DNA from: Gemmatimonadaceae bacterium
GTDB taxonomy: Bacteria; Gemmatimonadota; Gemmatimonadetes; Gemmatimonadales; Gemmatimonadaceae
Direction of reading: 5' to 3'
DNA length: 64,000 bases
Assembly (NCBI GenBank): GCA_013813715.1
Contig: JACCRF010000001.1
Coordinates: 21,614-85,613, forward strand
This document shows, piece after piece, positions 27,445-38,862 of this stretch; position 1 is the first letter of the stretch, and every line of letters starts with the position of its first letter. A program made the translations under genes and the position numbers. Under the pieces are notes generated by a model. It was given only the letters and a program-made list of their open reading frames with translations, did not search any database and was not told the origin of the DNA.

Positions 27445-28312
27445 CACTCCGCTGGTTCAGCCCCGAGGCGTAGCCCCTCTTCGCGGCTGGCAGCCGTCGC
27501 GTGGAGCAGCCGTTGCAGCCTCGGTCGTCCTTGTGATTATCATCGCTGCCTGCGCGCTCGCACCGCTGATTGCTCCCTACGATCCGACCGTGCAACCGAA
27601 TATCCTGGCGTCCAGCCAGCCCCCGTCGTTGGCACATCCATTTGGAACCGACCCGTACAGCCGCGACGTGCTGAGTCGCGTGATTCATGGCGGGCGCGTG
27701 TCACTGCTTGTTGCGGTCCTCGCGACGCTGGTGAGCGTTACACTCGGCACCGCGTATGGCGCGGCCGCCGGATACGCGAGAGGAATTTCCGGGGCGGTGC
27801 TCGAGCGGCTCCTGGAAGCCTTGCTCTCGATTCCTCGCCTGCTTCTCCTGATCGCAGTCTTTGCAGCATGGCGCGAAGTTCCCATCAAGGGGTTCATCCT
27901 CATTCTCGGCGTCACCGGCTGGTACGGGCTCGCGCGCCTCGTCAGGGGTCAGGTTCTTGCGTTGAAGGCGCAGGATTTCGTCGCATCGGCGCATGCGCTC
28001 GGTGCAACCCGGGCGAGGGTGATTATTCGCCACATTCTGCCGAACGTGCTTACGCCCGTCGTGGTCGCGGCGACCCTGGGGCTCGGGCACGTGATAGTAT
28101 TGGAGGCCGGTCTCTCCTATCTCGGAATTGGGGTGCGACCGCCTGATCCGAGCTGGGGCAACATAATCCAGGACGGATCAGACCAGATTGCCGCGCACTG
28201 GTGGATTTCCCTTTTTCCGGGAGTTGCGATTGTGCTGACGGTGATGGCGTTCAACGTTCTGGGGGATGCTCTTCTGAGGGAACTTCGGCCCCGGCAGATC
28301 GAGACTGGATGA
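27434..28312 (+). CDS. Peptide ABC transporter permease (DppC-like)
   Basis: A 292-residue permease. [24 protein letters not shown] and [24 protein letters not shown] (EAA loop) are hallmarks of DppC/OppC. I start it at the ATG of [10 protein letters not shown], which overlaps the end of the DppB gene by 11 bp; the ORF-track start lies deeper inside dppB and gives no permease-like sequence. It overlaps the following ATPase by ATGA. Confidence 0.93.
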   Translation: MNSDTPLVQPRGVAPLRGWQPSRGAAVAASVVLVIIIAACALAPLIAPYDPTVQPNILASSQPPSLAHPFGTDPYSRDVLSRVIHGGRVSLLVAVLATLVSVTLGTAYGAAAGYARGISGAVLERLLEALLSIPRLLLLIAVFAAWREVPIKGFILILGVTGWYGLARLVRGQVLALKAQDFVASAHALGATRARVIIRHILPNVLTPVVVAATLGLGHVIVLEAGLSYLGIGVRPPDPSWGNIIQDGSDQIAAHWWISLFPGVAIVLTVMAFNVLGDALLRELRPRQIETG

Positions 28313-29337
28313 CGCAACCGCTCCTTTCCGTCGAGAATCTCTCAACGTGGTTTCACACCAGCTCCGGCGTCGCGCGATCGGTCGACGGAGTCTCCTTCGC
28401 CATAGGCGCCGGCGAAACGCTAGGCATCGTCGGCGAGTCCGGCTGCGGAAAATCCGTCACAGCGCTCTCGATTCTGCGACTGATTCAGCCACCGGGCCGC
28501 ATCGAGGCGGGCAGCAGGATCATGTTCGAGGGCAAAGATATCGTCACGCTCGACGACAAGGGAATGCGGGGCATCCGCGGCAACCGCATCTCAATGATCT
28601 TTCAGGAGCCGATGTCTGCGCTGAATCCGGTATTCACTGTCGGCGATCAGGTAGCGGAGGTGGCTCGCGTTCACGGCAACGGATCCCGCCAGGACGCGTG
28701 GAACCGCGCGGTCGAGATGCTCTCGCTCACCGGCATCCCCTCGCCCGAAGAGCGCGCGAAACAGTACCCCCACCAGCTTTCCGGCGGAATGCGACAGCGC
28801 GTGCTCATCGCGATGGCACTTATGATGACCCCGGCACTGATCATCGCGGACGAGCCGACGACGGCGCTCGACGTCACCATTCAGGCGCAGATTCTCGAGC
28901 TTCTCGTCGAGCTCCAAAACCGCCTCGGCACATCGATTCTCATGATCACGCACGACCTCGGCGTGATCGCCGAGACCGCCTCGCGAGTTGTGGTGATGTA
29001 CGGAGGCGAGGTGGTGGAAGAGGCTGAGGTGAAGACGCTGTTCGCTGGCGCCCACCATCCTTACACTGAAGGCCTGATGAATGCGATGCCCCAGATCACG
29101 GCGTCTCGCGGGCGGCTGAACGTGATCCCGGGCACCGTACCCTCCCCAACCGAATGGCCGTCCGGCTGCCGATTCCGTGACCGCTGCTCTTATGCCTGGG
29201 AGCGCTGCGAGCGCGAGCATCCACCGCTGTACCAGATATCCGGGAGCCACACTTCGAGATGTCATCTCGCGGTTGAGCCGGAGCGGCGCGCGCATCCTCA
29301 TTTGCCGCTCGTCGAGCAGGCAAACGCGACGGTATGA
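28309..29337 (+). CDS. Peptide ABC transporter ATPase (DppD-like)
   Basis: A 342-residue ABC ATPase. Walker [12 protein letters not shown]-loop [11 protein letters not shown], signature LSGGMRQRV, Walker [15 protein letters not shown] and the C-terminal oligopeptide-type Cys-containing domain ([16 protein letters not shown]), which may bind a 4Fe-4S cluster in relatives, are all visible. The start is the ATG overlapping the dppC stop. It works as a heterodimer with the next ATPase. Confidence 0.94.
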   Translation: MTQPLLSVENLSTWFHTSSGVARSVDGVSFAIGAGETLGIVGESGCGKSVTALSILRLIQPPGRIEAGSRIMFEGKDIVTLDDKGMRGIRGNRISMIFQEPMSALNPVFTVGDQVAEVARVHGNGSRQDAWNRAVEMLSLTGIPSPEERAKQYPHQLSGGMRQRVLIAMALMMTPALIIADEPTTALDVTIQAQILELLVELQNRLGTSILMITHDLGVIAETASRVVVMYGGEVVEEAEVKTLFAGAHHPYTEGLMNAMPQITASRGRLNVIPGTVPSPTEWPSGCRFRDRCSYAWERCEREHPPLYQISGSHTSRCHLAVEPERRAHPHLPLVEQANATV

Positions 29338-30467
29338 CGACCGCGACCAACCGGCCGCCCGCCGACGCATCTGACTCGCCACCCGGCACGCCTCTGGAAT
29401 CCGCCCGTTCGCTGGTATCAGTTCGCAACCTGCGAAAAGTCTTTCCAATCACGCGCGGCATTCTCGGAAGAAAGGTCGGAGAGGTGCGCGCCGTGCACGA
29501 AGTTTCGTTCGAGATCGCCGAGGGCCAAACGCTCAGCCTGGTCGGTGAATCGGGATGCGGAAAGACGACCACCGGGCGCGCGATTCTGCGGCTCATCGAG
29601 CCGACGTCGGGCGAAGTGCGCTTTGCCGGCAAGGATATTCTCGCGATGGGCCCGGCCGAGCTGAGGGCCATCCGTCGGCAGATGCAGATCATTTTTCAGG
29701 ATCCCGTTTCGTCGCTCAACCCACGGATGACAGTCGGCGCCGCGATTCGCGAGGGAATCGCGATTCACCGCCTCGCCGAGGGCGCGGCCGCTGACGCCAA
29801 AGTCGGCAAGCTGCTCGATGAGGTGGGATTGCGGCGCGAGTACGCCTCGCGCTATCCGCACGAGTTCTCCGGCGGCCAGCGCCAGCGTATCGGAATCGCG
29901 CGCGCCCTCGCCGTCGAACCGCGCTTCATCGTGTGCGACGAGCCGGTTTCCGCGCTCGATGTCTCCGTGCAGGCGCAGGTCATCAACCTCCTCCGCGACC
30001 TGCAGAAGGAGCGGCGGCTGACGTATCTCTTTATTGCTCACGACCTGTCGGTGGTAAAGCACATGTCCGATCACGTTGCGGTGATGTACCTCGGTAAGAT
30101 CGTCGAGCAGGCGCCGGCCGAGGATCTTTATCGTGAGCCGCTCATGCCGTACACGCAGGCACTTCTGTCGGCGGTGCCGGTCGCCGATCCAACGGTGGTG
30201 AAGCAGCGGATCATCCTGGAAGGCGACGTGCCGTCGCCGGCGTCGCCCCCTTCGGGATGCGTCTTCCATCCGCGATGCCATCATCCCGCCAGGGACGCCG
30301 CCTGCTCGAAGATCAATCCGCCACTCGAGGAAAAGGCACCCGGCCATTTCGCGGCGTGTATCAAGCAAGTGCCAACGACAGTTTCGTGGGAGGAACAGCT
30401 CAAGGCGGGTGGCGTCAACCCACCCGAACGATATCTTCCCGTCGTCGAACAACTCTCCAGACACTAA
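29334..30467 (+). CDS. Peptide ABC transporter ATPase (DppF-like)
   Basis: A 377-residue ABC ATPase, partner of the DppD-like protein. Walker [13 protein letters not shown]-loop [15 protein letters not shown], signature [11 protein letters not shown] and Walker [14 protein letters not shown] are intact, with the oligopeptide-type C-terminal extension ([11 protein letters not shown]). It carries a 30-residue Pro/Ser-rich N-terminal extension. Overlaps dppD by ATGA; the peptide symporter follows 28 bp later. Confidence 0.94.
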   Translation: MTTATNRPPADASDSPPGTPLESARSLVSVRNLRKVFPITRGILGRKVGEVRAVHEVSFEIAEGQTLSLVGESGCGKTTTGRAILRLIEPTSGEVRFAGKDILAMGPAELRAIRRQMQIIFQDPVSSLNPRMTVGAAIREGIAIHRLAEGAAADAKVGKLLDEVGLRREYASRYPHEFSGGQRQRIGIARALAVEPRFIVCDEPVSALDVSVQAQVINLLRDLQKERRLTYLFIAHDLSVVKHMSDHVAVMYLGKIVEQAPAEDLYREPLMPYTQALLSAVPVADPTVVKQRIILEGDVPSPASPPSGCVFHPRCHHPARDAACSKINPPLEEKAPGHFAACIKQVPTTVSWEEQLKAGGVNPPERYLPVVEQLSRH

Positions 30468-30495
30468 CCCAGCCCCTTACCGTGGCAAGGCAACC

Positions 30496-32103
<1,608 letters not shown>

Positions 32104-32163
32104 GGGCAACGTAGAAACCAGCCCTCGCATCTTTGTCTTTCTATGTTGATTTCCCCCCGGTAG

Positions 32164-33891
32164 TTACGGCCAGTTGAAGATGCTGGTCGGAACCGACCTC
32201 TCGCGGTTGCGCTGTACGTCCCCCGGCTCTTTCCAGAACATCCGGGTGAAGTTGCGACTGGTTACGATGACTCTCCATCGCGCACCGTCCTCGGGGTTGA
32301 CCGGGATCGCGAGGTCGAGCCTCCACGGGCGTTGCGACCTCGGCGGCAACGCCGCCAGCAGGCCTACTCCGACCGAGACGCTGAGCTTGCTGTCCACACC
32401 GAAGGGCACGTCACCCGCCCAGAGTTTGCCCGCGTCGACGAACGGAGCGACCCCGACCGATGCGAACTGCTTGATGCGGCCAACGAGAACGCGATCCTCG
32501 AGACGAACTACCACACGGCGTCCACCGGCAAGCCAGGAATCGGCGTAACCCCGCGGACCGCCGTCGCGATCGGCGAAGGTGAGCTGAAATGGGATTCGTT
32601 GCCGCCAGCCCGCGCTCCATTCGACGCTCGTCAGCAACGTCTGACGTTCTGTCGGCTTGAAGTAAGTCGCGGCACGTCCGCTCGCGAGGAGACCATCCCA
32701 CTGCTTCGTGTCACCGTCGCGGCGGCCTTCGGTGAGAATCTCTACCGCGCCGAACGCCGCAGGCGATCCCACTCCGACGTACAGATTGGCCGACACGAAG
32801 TCGTCGTGCTCGCTGGCGCCAAACGCATCAATTCCGCGTCCGAAGAGCGTCGCGAGCTCAACACCCTTTCGCACGTCCTGCGAACCCTCCAACGCCTCGA
32901 ATCCCTTCACCCGCATGAAGCTCACGTCGCGTAGACCGGCCAGTGCATTGATGCGAGCGGTGCCGAGTCGCTGATACCGGTTCAACAAGACGTCGCTTGT
33001 ATCGGGTTCCGTGGGTCCCGGTCCGAGGGACGTCGCGAATGGCTCGGGCAGCTCTCGCTCGTACGAGACCGATGCGCCCACTAGTGCGAGCCGGCCCGGT
33101 CGTCCAATCCGCACTACTCCGCCGCCGTCCGCGTGCGAGCGTTTCAGCCGAATCGCCAGTGGTTCAGCATCCGGCCGGATGAAGCTGCGATATCCGTCGC
33201 GCGAACCGGCGGTGGTGCGCCAGGAATACCGCTGGAGGTCGGAGAGGAAGGGGTGGCTTGCCTCGAACGCCCACTCGCCGCCCAGATCTCTTCGCGCGCC
33301 CTCGATCGACACCTGGTAAGGACGGCCGGCGAACTGATAGTCCCGGATTCGTGCCGACCAGGTGTCGCGAAAATTCTCGCTGTACCGCCAGTTGCCCACG
33401 ACCGACATGGCTTCGCCCATGAAGTTCGCTTCGCCAAGCCGGAAGGCACGAACGTACGGAGTTTGACCCGACGCCCCCCCGCCAATGATCAGAGACGTCT
33501 CGTCGACGGTCATTACCGCGAGGTACACGCCCCCTGCGTCGTCGGGGTACGCAGTGACGGTCGCATCGGCAATGTAAGGCTGAGTTCTGAGGATGCGCTC
33601 CGACTCCAGCCTCCTTTGCTCGGTGCACTTCATGCCGGGCCGCAGCACCAGGAAACGGGAGATGATCGAGGGATTCGTTGTCGCATGCAGGTCGGTGACC
33701 AGCCGCGCAACACGCTGCTGATACTTGGAGCCGGCAATCTCCAAGGGCGGCCGTGCACTCACCTCGATGCGGCTGATCACCTCCCCCTTGCACCGCACGG
33801 CGCCCCCTTCCAGACTTTGGGCCGGAAGGCGAACGGAGTACGAAGCGAGCGCCGCGGAAACTGCGAGAAAGCCAACACCCGGAGTTCTCAA
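32164..33891 (-). CDS. Omp85/BamA-like outer-membrane protein
   Basis: A 575-residue protein with a TTG-initiated signal peptide (MRTPGVGFLAVSAALAS...LPAQ), an N-terminal region with a POTRA-like pattern (VLRPGMKCTEQRRLESERILR, IADATVTAYP) and a C-terminal beta-barrel with alternating aromatic residues, ending in FNWP. It resembles ShlB/BamA-type Omp85 proteins, which insert or export proteins at the outer membrane. BamA itself is about 800 residues with five POTRAs, so this is a smaller paralogue. The start is adjacent to that of the divergent peptidase gene. Confidence 0.72.
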   Translation of the reverse strand: MRTPGVGFLAVSAALASYSVRLPAQSLEGGAVRCKGEVISRIEVSARPPLEIAGSKYQQRVARLVTDLHATTNPSIISRFLVLRPGMKCTEQRRLESERILRTQPYIADATVTAYPDDAGGVYLAVMTVDETSLIIGGGASGQTPYVRAFRLGEANFMGEAMSVVGNWRYSENFRDTWSARIRDYQFAGRPYQVSIEGARRDLGGEWAFEASHPFLSDLQRYSWRTTAGSRDGYRSFIRPDAEPLAIRLKRSHADGGGVVRIGRPGRLALVGASVSYERELPEPFATSLGPGPTEPDTSDVLLNRYQRLGTARINALAGLRDVSFMRVKGFEALEGSQDVRKGVELATLFGRGIDAFGASEHDDFVSANLYVGVGSPAAFGAVEILTEGRRDGDTKQWDGLLASGRAATYFKPTERQTLLTSVEWSAGWRQRIPFQLTFADRDGGPRGYADSWLAGGRRVVVRLEDRVLVGRIKQFASVGVAPFVDAGKLWAGDVPFGVDSKLSVSVGVGLLAALPPRSQRPWRLDLAIPVNPEDGARWRVIVTSRNFTRMFWKEPGDVQRNRERSVPTSIFNWP

Positions 33892-33892
33892 C

Positions 33893-34675
33893 GTGTCATC
33901 AACCCTCGTGAACGAAATACCCGACTCGAAACGAAGCCGCCTGGGGCTGAGAGTAGCCCCGGCCGTAGCCGTTTCATCGACCGCCGATTCCACGCTCGGC
34001 GGTGCCCACCGCGTCCGCCTGAACAGCGCCTACATCATCGCCCTCGAGAGTGCAGGGCTCGTACCAGTCGTGGTGCCGCCGCTGTCTCGTCCTGAGGCGG
34101 CGAGGTCGATTGTTTCCCGAGTCGAGGGCATCGTTCTCACGGGCGGCGAAGATGTCGATCCAGCGCTTTACGGACAAGCCCGGCATGAAAAGGGCGGCGA
34201 GCCAAACCGCGACCGCGATGACACCGAGATCGCGCTGATCGCGGCCGCCCGACACATGCACAGACCAGTGCTGGCGATATGCCGCGGACCCCAGATCCTC
34301 AACGTCGCCCTCGGTGGCACGCTCTACCAGGATATCTCCTCCGATGTTCCCGGCTCGCTGGTACACGATGCGGCCGACCGACGCACGTCACGCGTGCACG
34401 ACGTCGAGATCGAGCCAGGCTCCCGCATCGGCAGGGCGATGGGCGCTACACGGATATCGGTGAACTCGCTCCACCATCAGAGCGCGCGCGACGTCGCACC
34501 CGGCCTCCGCGTCACAGCCCGGGCACCCGACGGAATCATCGAAGGCCTCGAGTCGGACACCGACGGATGGTGGGTGATCGCCGTGCAATGGCACCCCGAG
34601 GAAATGAACGATTCGCCAGAGTCATGGGACCGCGGCCTTTTCAGGGCATTCGCAGACAGACTGGCAGAGGTTTGA
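33893..34675 (+). CDS. Class I glutamine amidotransferase-like hydrolase (peptidase C26)
   Basis: A 260-residue gamma-glutamyl-gamma-aminobutyrate hydrolase/PuuD-type protein. The nucleophile lies in AICRGPQILNVALGG, the catalytic His/Glu in VQWHPEE, and ILTGGEDVDPALYG is characteristic. It hydrolyses gamma-glutamyl amides. I choose GTG 33893 because GGAG lies 8 nt upstream; GTG at 33908 is an alternative. It ends as TTGA with the next glycosyltransferase, so the two are translationally coupled. Confidence 0.88.
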   Translation: MSSTLVNEIPDSKRSRLGLRVAPAVAVSSTADSTLGGAHRVRLNSAYIIALESAGLVPVVVPPLSRPEAARSIVSRVEGIVLTGGEDVDPALYGQARHEKGGEPNRDRDDTEIALIAAARHMHRPVLAICRGPQILNVALGGTLYQDISSDVPGSLVHDAADRRTSRVHDVEIEPGSRIGRAMGATRISVNSLHHQSARDVAPGLRVTARAPDGIIEGLESDTDGWWVIAVQWHPEEMNDSPESWDRGLFRAFADRLAEV

Positions 34676-35757
34676 AACGGCTTAGGGTCCTCCACCTCGA
34701 CTCGGGCACCACCTGGCGCGGTGGACAGCGACAGGTTCTGCTTCTTGCGCTGGGCCTCCGTGATCGCGGACACGAGCCGTTCGTTATCGGCGCACCGGAT
34801 TCTCCGCTTGTAGCGCGCGCGCGAGGCGCCGGTCTCGCCGTCGCGTCAATTCGCATGAAAGGCGACTGGGACGTTGCGGCCGCGCGCAGACTCAGGGCGA
34901 GGATGCGTGCGTGGAAAGCCGACGTCGTCCATGCGCACGACGCGCGATCACATGCCGTCGCGCTGATGGCGCTCATCGGAAGCCGCGAAACGCCGTTCAT
35001 TGTCACGCGGCGCGTCCCCTTTACGCCGAAATCAGTGCGTATGAAGTACGGCGAGCGTGTCACGCGATTCATCGCCATTTCCCGCGCGGTGCGTGACGCG
35101 ATGGTAGCAAGCGGAATCGCGCCGTCGCGGATCGACATCGTGCATTCGGGAGTCAAGCTCCCCGCGGCTCGCGTTGCTCCGCGCGCCTGGCGCTCTGAAC
35201 TCGGGTGGCCTGCCGATAGCATCGTCTGCGGGGTGGTCGGCGCCATGACTGCCGAGAAAGGCCTCGCGTCACTCAACGATATTGCGATCGCCCTCTCGTC
35301 CAAGGCGCAGCGCGTTGCACGCCTGGTGCTGATCGGCGGCACGACGGGCCTGGCGGCGGCATCCACGAATGGGAAGCAGGTCGCGAGCCCGGTGGAGACA
35401 CGCGCGGTGGGCTTCGTGGAAGAGATCAGTTCTGCGATCGCGGGACTCGACGTTCTCTGGCACCCGTCGCGCGCTGAAGGCCTCGGCACGTCAGTGATCG
35501 ACGCGATGGCGCTCGGAGTTCCACCGATTGCATTCGCCGTCGGCGGATTGCTGGAGGTGATCGAACACGACGTGAGCGGCCTGCTCGTAGCGCCGGGCGA
35601 CACCGCCGCGTTCGGCCGAGCCGCTACGCGGCTCATCGAAGATCCCGCGCTACGCGAGCGACTTGGCCTCGCCGCCAGGGCCCGAGCGAGTGAATTCGAC
35701 GCGGCGACCATGACCCTGCGTATTGAAGCGGTGTATTACGCCGTGCTTGCAGGGTAG
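34672..35757 (+). CDS. GT4-family glycosyltransferase
   Basis: A 361-residue GT-B glycosyltransferase. The N-terminus LRVLHLDSGTTWRGGQRQVLLLALGL is the donor-loop region of GT4 enzymes, and the EX7E-like acidic region is HPSRAEGLGTSVIDAMALGVP in the C-terminal domain. It transfers a sugar from a nucleotide-sugar donor to an unknown acceptor, possibly an envelope glycan. The TTG start overlaps the peptidase stop by 4 bp; the long upstream ORF is out of frame with any homologous sequence. Confidence 0.88.
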   Translation: MKRLRVLHLDSGTTWRGGQRQVLLLALGLRDRGHEPFVIGAPDSPLVARARGAGLAVASIRMKGDWDVAAARRLRARMRAWKADVVHAHDARSHAVALMALIGSRETPFIVTRRVPFTPKSVRMKYGERVTRFIAISRAVRDAMVASGIAPSRIDIVHSGVKLPAARVAPRAWRSELGWPADSIVCGVVGAMTAEKGLASLNDIAIALSSKAQRVARLVLIGGTTGLAAASTNGKQVASPVETRAVGFVEEISSAIAGLDVLWHPSRAEGLGTSVIDAMALGVPPIAFAVGGLLEVIEHDVSGLLVAPGDTAAFGRAATRLIEDPALRERLGLAARARASEFDAATMTLRIEAVYYAVLAG

Positions 35758-35817
35758 GCGGCTCCGTCCCAGTCGTCTATCTTGCGCAGGGCACCGCGTA
35801 ACCCCTCAAGAGGCGAT

Positions 35818-36624
35818 TTGCTTTACATCTGCATTCCCGCATACAACGAGAGCGCAACCATTGGCGTTCTGCTCTGGAGAATTCGAAAGATCTTCCAGGC
35901 CTACTCGCGCGAGTACGAGATTCTCGTCTATGACGATGCGAGCACCGACGATACGCGAGAGACACTCCAGCCTTACGCTGACGTAACGCCGCTGACGGTC
36001 ATGCGCGGCGAACGCCGCAAGGGCTATGGCCATGCGCTGAACGCGCTCGTCCGCGAGGCCGCCCGCCGTACGAAGTATCCGCGGCGCGACGCGATGGTCG
36101 TGATGCAGGCAGACTTCACCGACCAGCCGGAGCACCTTCCGGAGCTGATCAAGCGGTTCGAGGGCGGCGCCGACATCGTCCTCGCCGAGCGAGAACCGAC
36201 AGAGGGGCCCGCCAAGGTCAGGCGCCTCAGGCAGATCGCTCCGTGGGCGCTGCGATTTCTCCTCCCCATAAGCGGCATTGACGATCCGTTCGCAGGCTAC
36301 CGGCTTTATCGTATCTCGCTCCTCCGGGAGCTCATCAAGACCTTCGGCGACAGACCCCTCGTCACAACCGACGGGTGGGCCGCGAATGTCGAGCTCCTGA
36401 TGCAGACAGTACCGCTTGCGCGCCGGCTCGAGCGCCTGACCCTTGCGTCCCGCTACGACGTACGCGTGCGCGAGACACGGATCAGGCCGTTTTCAGACGC
36501 GATGGCGATATACCGGTTCGCGAGACAGGCGAAAGGCCGCCGGATAGTCGCGCCGACGCTCGCGGTGACTCGCGGAACGAGCGTCGCGGCGCCCGCGCCG
36601 ACATCGGGAATTGCGTCTCGATGA
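35818..36624 (+). CDS. GT2-family glycosyltransferase
   Basis: A 268-residue (from this start) DPM1/DPG-synthase-like GT2 enzyme: ICIPAYNESATIGVLL, VYDDASTDDT and QADFTDQPEHL give the nucleotide-sugar and metal motifs (DxD-like ADF/TDQ). I prefer TTG 35818, which begins the conserved MLYICIPAYNE and has AGAGG just upstream; TTG 35782 adds 12 unconserved residues. Probably adds a sugar to a lipid carrier. Overlaps the DUF3108 gene as ATGATG. Confidence 0.85.
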   Translation: MLYICIPAYNESATIGVLLWRIRKIFQAYSREYEILVYDDASTDDTRETLQPYADVTPLTVMRGERRKGYGHALNALVREAARRTKYPRRDAMVVMQADFTDQPEHLPELIKRFEGGADIVLAEREPTEGPAKVRRLRQIAPWALRFLLPISGIDDPFAGYRLYRISLLRELIKTFGDRPLVTTDGWAANVELLMQTVPLARRLERLTLASRYDVRVRETRIRPFSDAMAIYRFARQAKGRRIVAPTLAVTRGTSVAAPAPTSGIASR

Positions 36625-37466
36625 TGCGACACGGACGGCGTTCTCTTGCAACCGGGTTTGCGCTCCTCATGCCTGTGCACGCAGACCTCGCGGCGCGGCC
36701 GGCTACCGTGGCGGCTGCCCAGTCGCTCAATTCATCTCCGAATCTCGATGCGGCGCGCCAGTCGCTTGCGCCCTCGCCTTCGTCCACCGCCCCTGCCGCA
36801 GTCCCATTCGGGCCGGGCGAGCGGTTCCTGTTCGAGGTCCGGTTCGGAAATCTCAAGGTCGGAAGCAGCGAGATGCACGTTCATGGCATCGAGAGCGTGC
36901 GCGGACGAGACGCGTGGCATACGTCATTCCGCGTTCAGGGAGGAACCTTCTTCTACAAGGTGGACGATCTCTTCGAAAGCTGGATCGACACGCGCACCTT
37001 CGAGTCGCTCCTCTTCATAACGCAGATCGAGGAGGGGACCCGGGAGCGCGCCAAACAGTACGAGATCTTTCCCGAGCGTCAGACCTACATCGAGCGGACG
37101 CGGAAGGATTCGAAGGAGGAGCGAAGCGTCCGCGATCCGCTCGACGAGGGATCATTCCTCTACTTCGCGCGCACGATTCCGCTCCGCGTCGGAGAGACGT
37201 ACGACTTCAACCGCTACTTCATCCCCGATCGCAATCCCGTCCGCATCCGGGTCCTGCGGCGCGAGCGACTGACCGTGCCGGCCGGCACCTTCAATGCGAT
37301 CGTTCTCCAGCCGATAATCAAGACGAGGGGAATCTTCGCTGAGAAGGGTCACGCCGAGGTCTGGATATCGGACGACCCGGCCCGCATGATCCTTCAGATC
37401 AGGACGCGCCTGTCGTTCGGCACCCTCACTCTGTTCCTGAAATCCTACACTCAGGCGAAGAAGTAG
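36621..37466 (+). CDS. DUF3108 exported protein
   Basis: A 281-residue protein with a signal peptide (ATGFALLMPVHADLAARPATVAAAQ) and a DUF3108 body, recognised by GERFLFEVRFGNLKVGSSEM, FESWIDTRTFESL and VPAGTFNAIVLQPIIKTRGIF. DUF3108 proteins are periplasmic and of unknown function, often beside envelope genes. The ATG overlaps the GT2 stop; the track's 363-residue ORF begins in the wrong frame region of GT2. Confidence 0.85.
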   Translation: MMRHGRRSLATGFALLMPVHADLAARPATVAAAQSLNSSPNLDAARQSLAPSPSSTAPAAVPFGPGERFLFEVRFGNLKVGSSEMHVHGIESVRGRDAWHTSFRVQGGTFFYKVDDLFESWIDTRTFESLLFITQIEEGTRERAKQYEIFPERQTYIERTRKDSKEERSVRDPLDEGSFLYFARTIPLRVGETYDFNRYFIPDRNPVRIRVLRRERLTVPAGTFNAIVLQPIIKTRGIFAEKGHAEVWISDDPARMILQIRTRLSFGTLTLFLKSYTQAKK

Positions 37467-37472
37467 AAATAC

Positions 37473-37736
37473 TCAGTACCGGTCTGCCTTTGTTGCCGAC
37501 CACTTCTCGCGAAGGCGTCGCGCCGTGTCAGGGCTCACGACACGAATGATTAGATACGCGATCCCGCCGACAATCAGCGCCTTGATTGCGAATCCAAGAA
37601 GCCAGAAAGTCAGGCCAATCAGGCCGCCGAATATCTTGAATACGAAACCAAGCGCGAAGAGGCCGAGCATCACCAGTACGCCAGTCATGAATATTGTGCC
37701 GAGCATCGCAGCTGTCTCCAATCGGGTTGATGCCAT
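37473..37736 (-). CDS. Small two-helix membrane protein
   Basis: An 87-residue protein with two long hydrophobic helices (TIFMTGVLVMLGLFALGFVFK and GLTFWLLGFAIKALIVGGIAYLII), a charged C-terminal tail (PDTARRLREKWSATK) and no known family. It is convergent with DUF3108 and divergent from the FAD enzyme. Codon use looks ordinary. Function unknown. Confidence 0.6.
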   Translation of the reverse strand: MASTRLETAAMLGTIFMTGVLVMLGLFALGFVFKIFGGLIGLTFWLLGFAIKALIVGGIAYLIIRVVSPDTARRLREKWSATKADRY

Positions 37737-37766
37737 TCCTACGGAGCGCCGAAGTTGGCGGTTTCA

Positions 37767-38843
37767 ATGAGCGGTCGCGACCCGGACGCGATCGTCGTCG
37801 GTGCGGGAATCGTGGGCCTTTGCGTCGCTACGGCGGTTGCGCGAAAGGGGCTGTCGGTCGTGCTCGTCTCTGAAAGCCGAAAGGGCGAGGCGTCTTCAGC
37901 CGCGGCGGGAATGCTGGCGCCATCAGTCGAGCGAGCCGACGGGCCGGCGCACGATTTCGCGGTCGCCGCGCGCGACCTCTACCCTTCGTACCTCGAGCGA
38001 CTGGCTGATGACGTCGGGATCCGCGTTCCGCTCAACGAGCTCGGTGTGCTCCAGGTGGCCCTTACAGAGCGCGGAATGCGGGGCCTCCAGAAGGCGGCCG
38101 GCCCGGAAAGCGAGTGGCTTGACCGCACCGAGCTCACCCGCACCGAGCCGGCCCTCGGCCATGCCCTCGGCGCGGTGGTCAATCCCGGCGACGGAGCGGT
38201 CGACAATGTTGTTCTGATGGCCGCTCTCACCGAGCTTGCCGCGATGCTGCCCGGCATCCGCCGGCTGGATGGCTCGGTCGTCTCGGTTTCTCAGAACGCA
38301 GCAAGCCAATCGGTCACGCTTCGATCGGGAGAATCGCTCGACGCCATGTGGGTTGTGCTCGCTCCCGGGGCGTGGGGATCGTACATCCGGGGAGCGCCGG
38401 CCCTTCGTGTCGTCACGCCGTCTCGAGGGCAGTTGGTCTCGTTTGAGCCAGTCGGGCTCAGGCACGTTGTTTACGGACCACGCGGCTACGTCGTGCCGCG
38501 CGCAAAGGGGCCGACGATTGCCGGCAGCACGATGGAGAACGTGGGATTCGAGGCCAGCACGACCGCCCAGGGAATAGCACACGTCCGCTCGGCCGCCGAA
38601 GAGATTGCGCCCGCGCTCGCTGTGTCTCCTGTCGCATCGGCGTGGGCTGGGTTGCGCCCGGTGACACCCGACATGCTGCCGCTTCTCGGGCAGGATGCGG
38701 AACGTCCGGGTCTCGTCTATGCGTGCGGACATTCCCGCAACGGAATTCTGCTTGCCCCGCTCACCGGCGACGTCGTCGCGGCGATCGTTTCCGGGGGAAC
38801 AGTAGGCCATGACCTCGCTCAATTTCGCCCGGCCAGGTTTTAG
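37767..38843 (+). CDS. Glycine oxidase/ThiO-like FAD-dependent oxidoreductase
   Basis: A 358-residue DAO-family enzyme. The FAD-binding GxGxxG loop is VVGAGIVGLCVATAVARKG near the N-terminus and the C-terminal FAD segment is YACGHSRNGILLAPLTG, as in glycine oxidase (ThiO). It would oxidise glycine or a related amine, supplying dehydroglycine for thiamine synthesis, but no other thi genes are near. I use the ATG of MSGRDPDAIVV. It leads the lipA-pdh gene string. Confidence 0.82.
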   Translation: MSGRDPDAIVVGAGIVGLCVATAVARKGLSVVLVSESRKGEASSAAAGMLAPSVERADGPAHDFAVAARDLYPSYLERLADDVGIRVPLNELGVLQVALTERGMRGLQKAAGPESEWLDRTELTRTEPALGHALGAVVNPGDGAVDNVVLMAALTELAAMLPGIRRLDGSVVSVSQNAASQSVTLRSGESLDAMWVVLAPGAWGSYIRGAPALRVVTPSRGQLVSFEPVGLRHVVYGPRGYVVPRAKGPTIAGSTMENVGFEASTTAQGIAHVRSAAEEIAPALAVSPVASAWAGLRPVTPDMLPLLGQDAERPGLVYACGHSRNGILLAPLTGDVVAAIVSGGTVGHDLAQFRPARF

Positions 38844-38862
38844 CGTAGATTCCCCGAGACAC

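Noticed and set aside
25279-27447. 722-residue minus-strand ORF
   Set aside because: Antisense to the peptide ABC transporter genes, Glu/Arg/His-rich, no recognisable domain.
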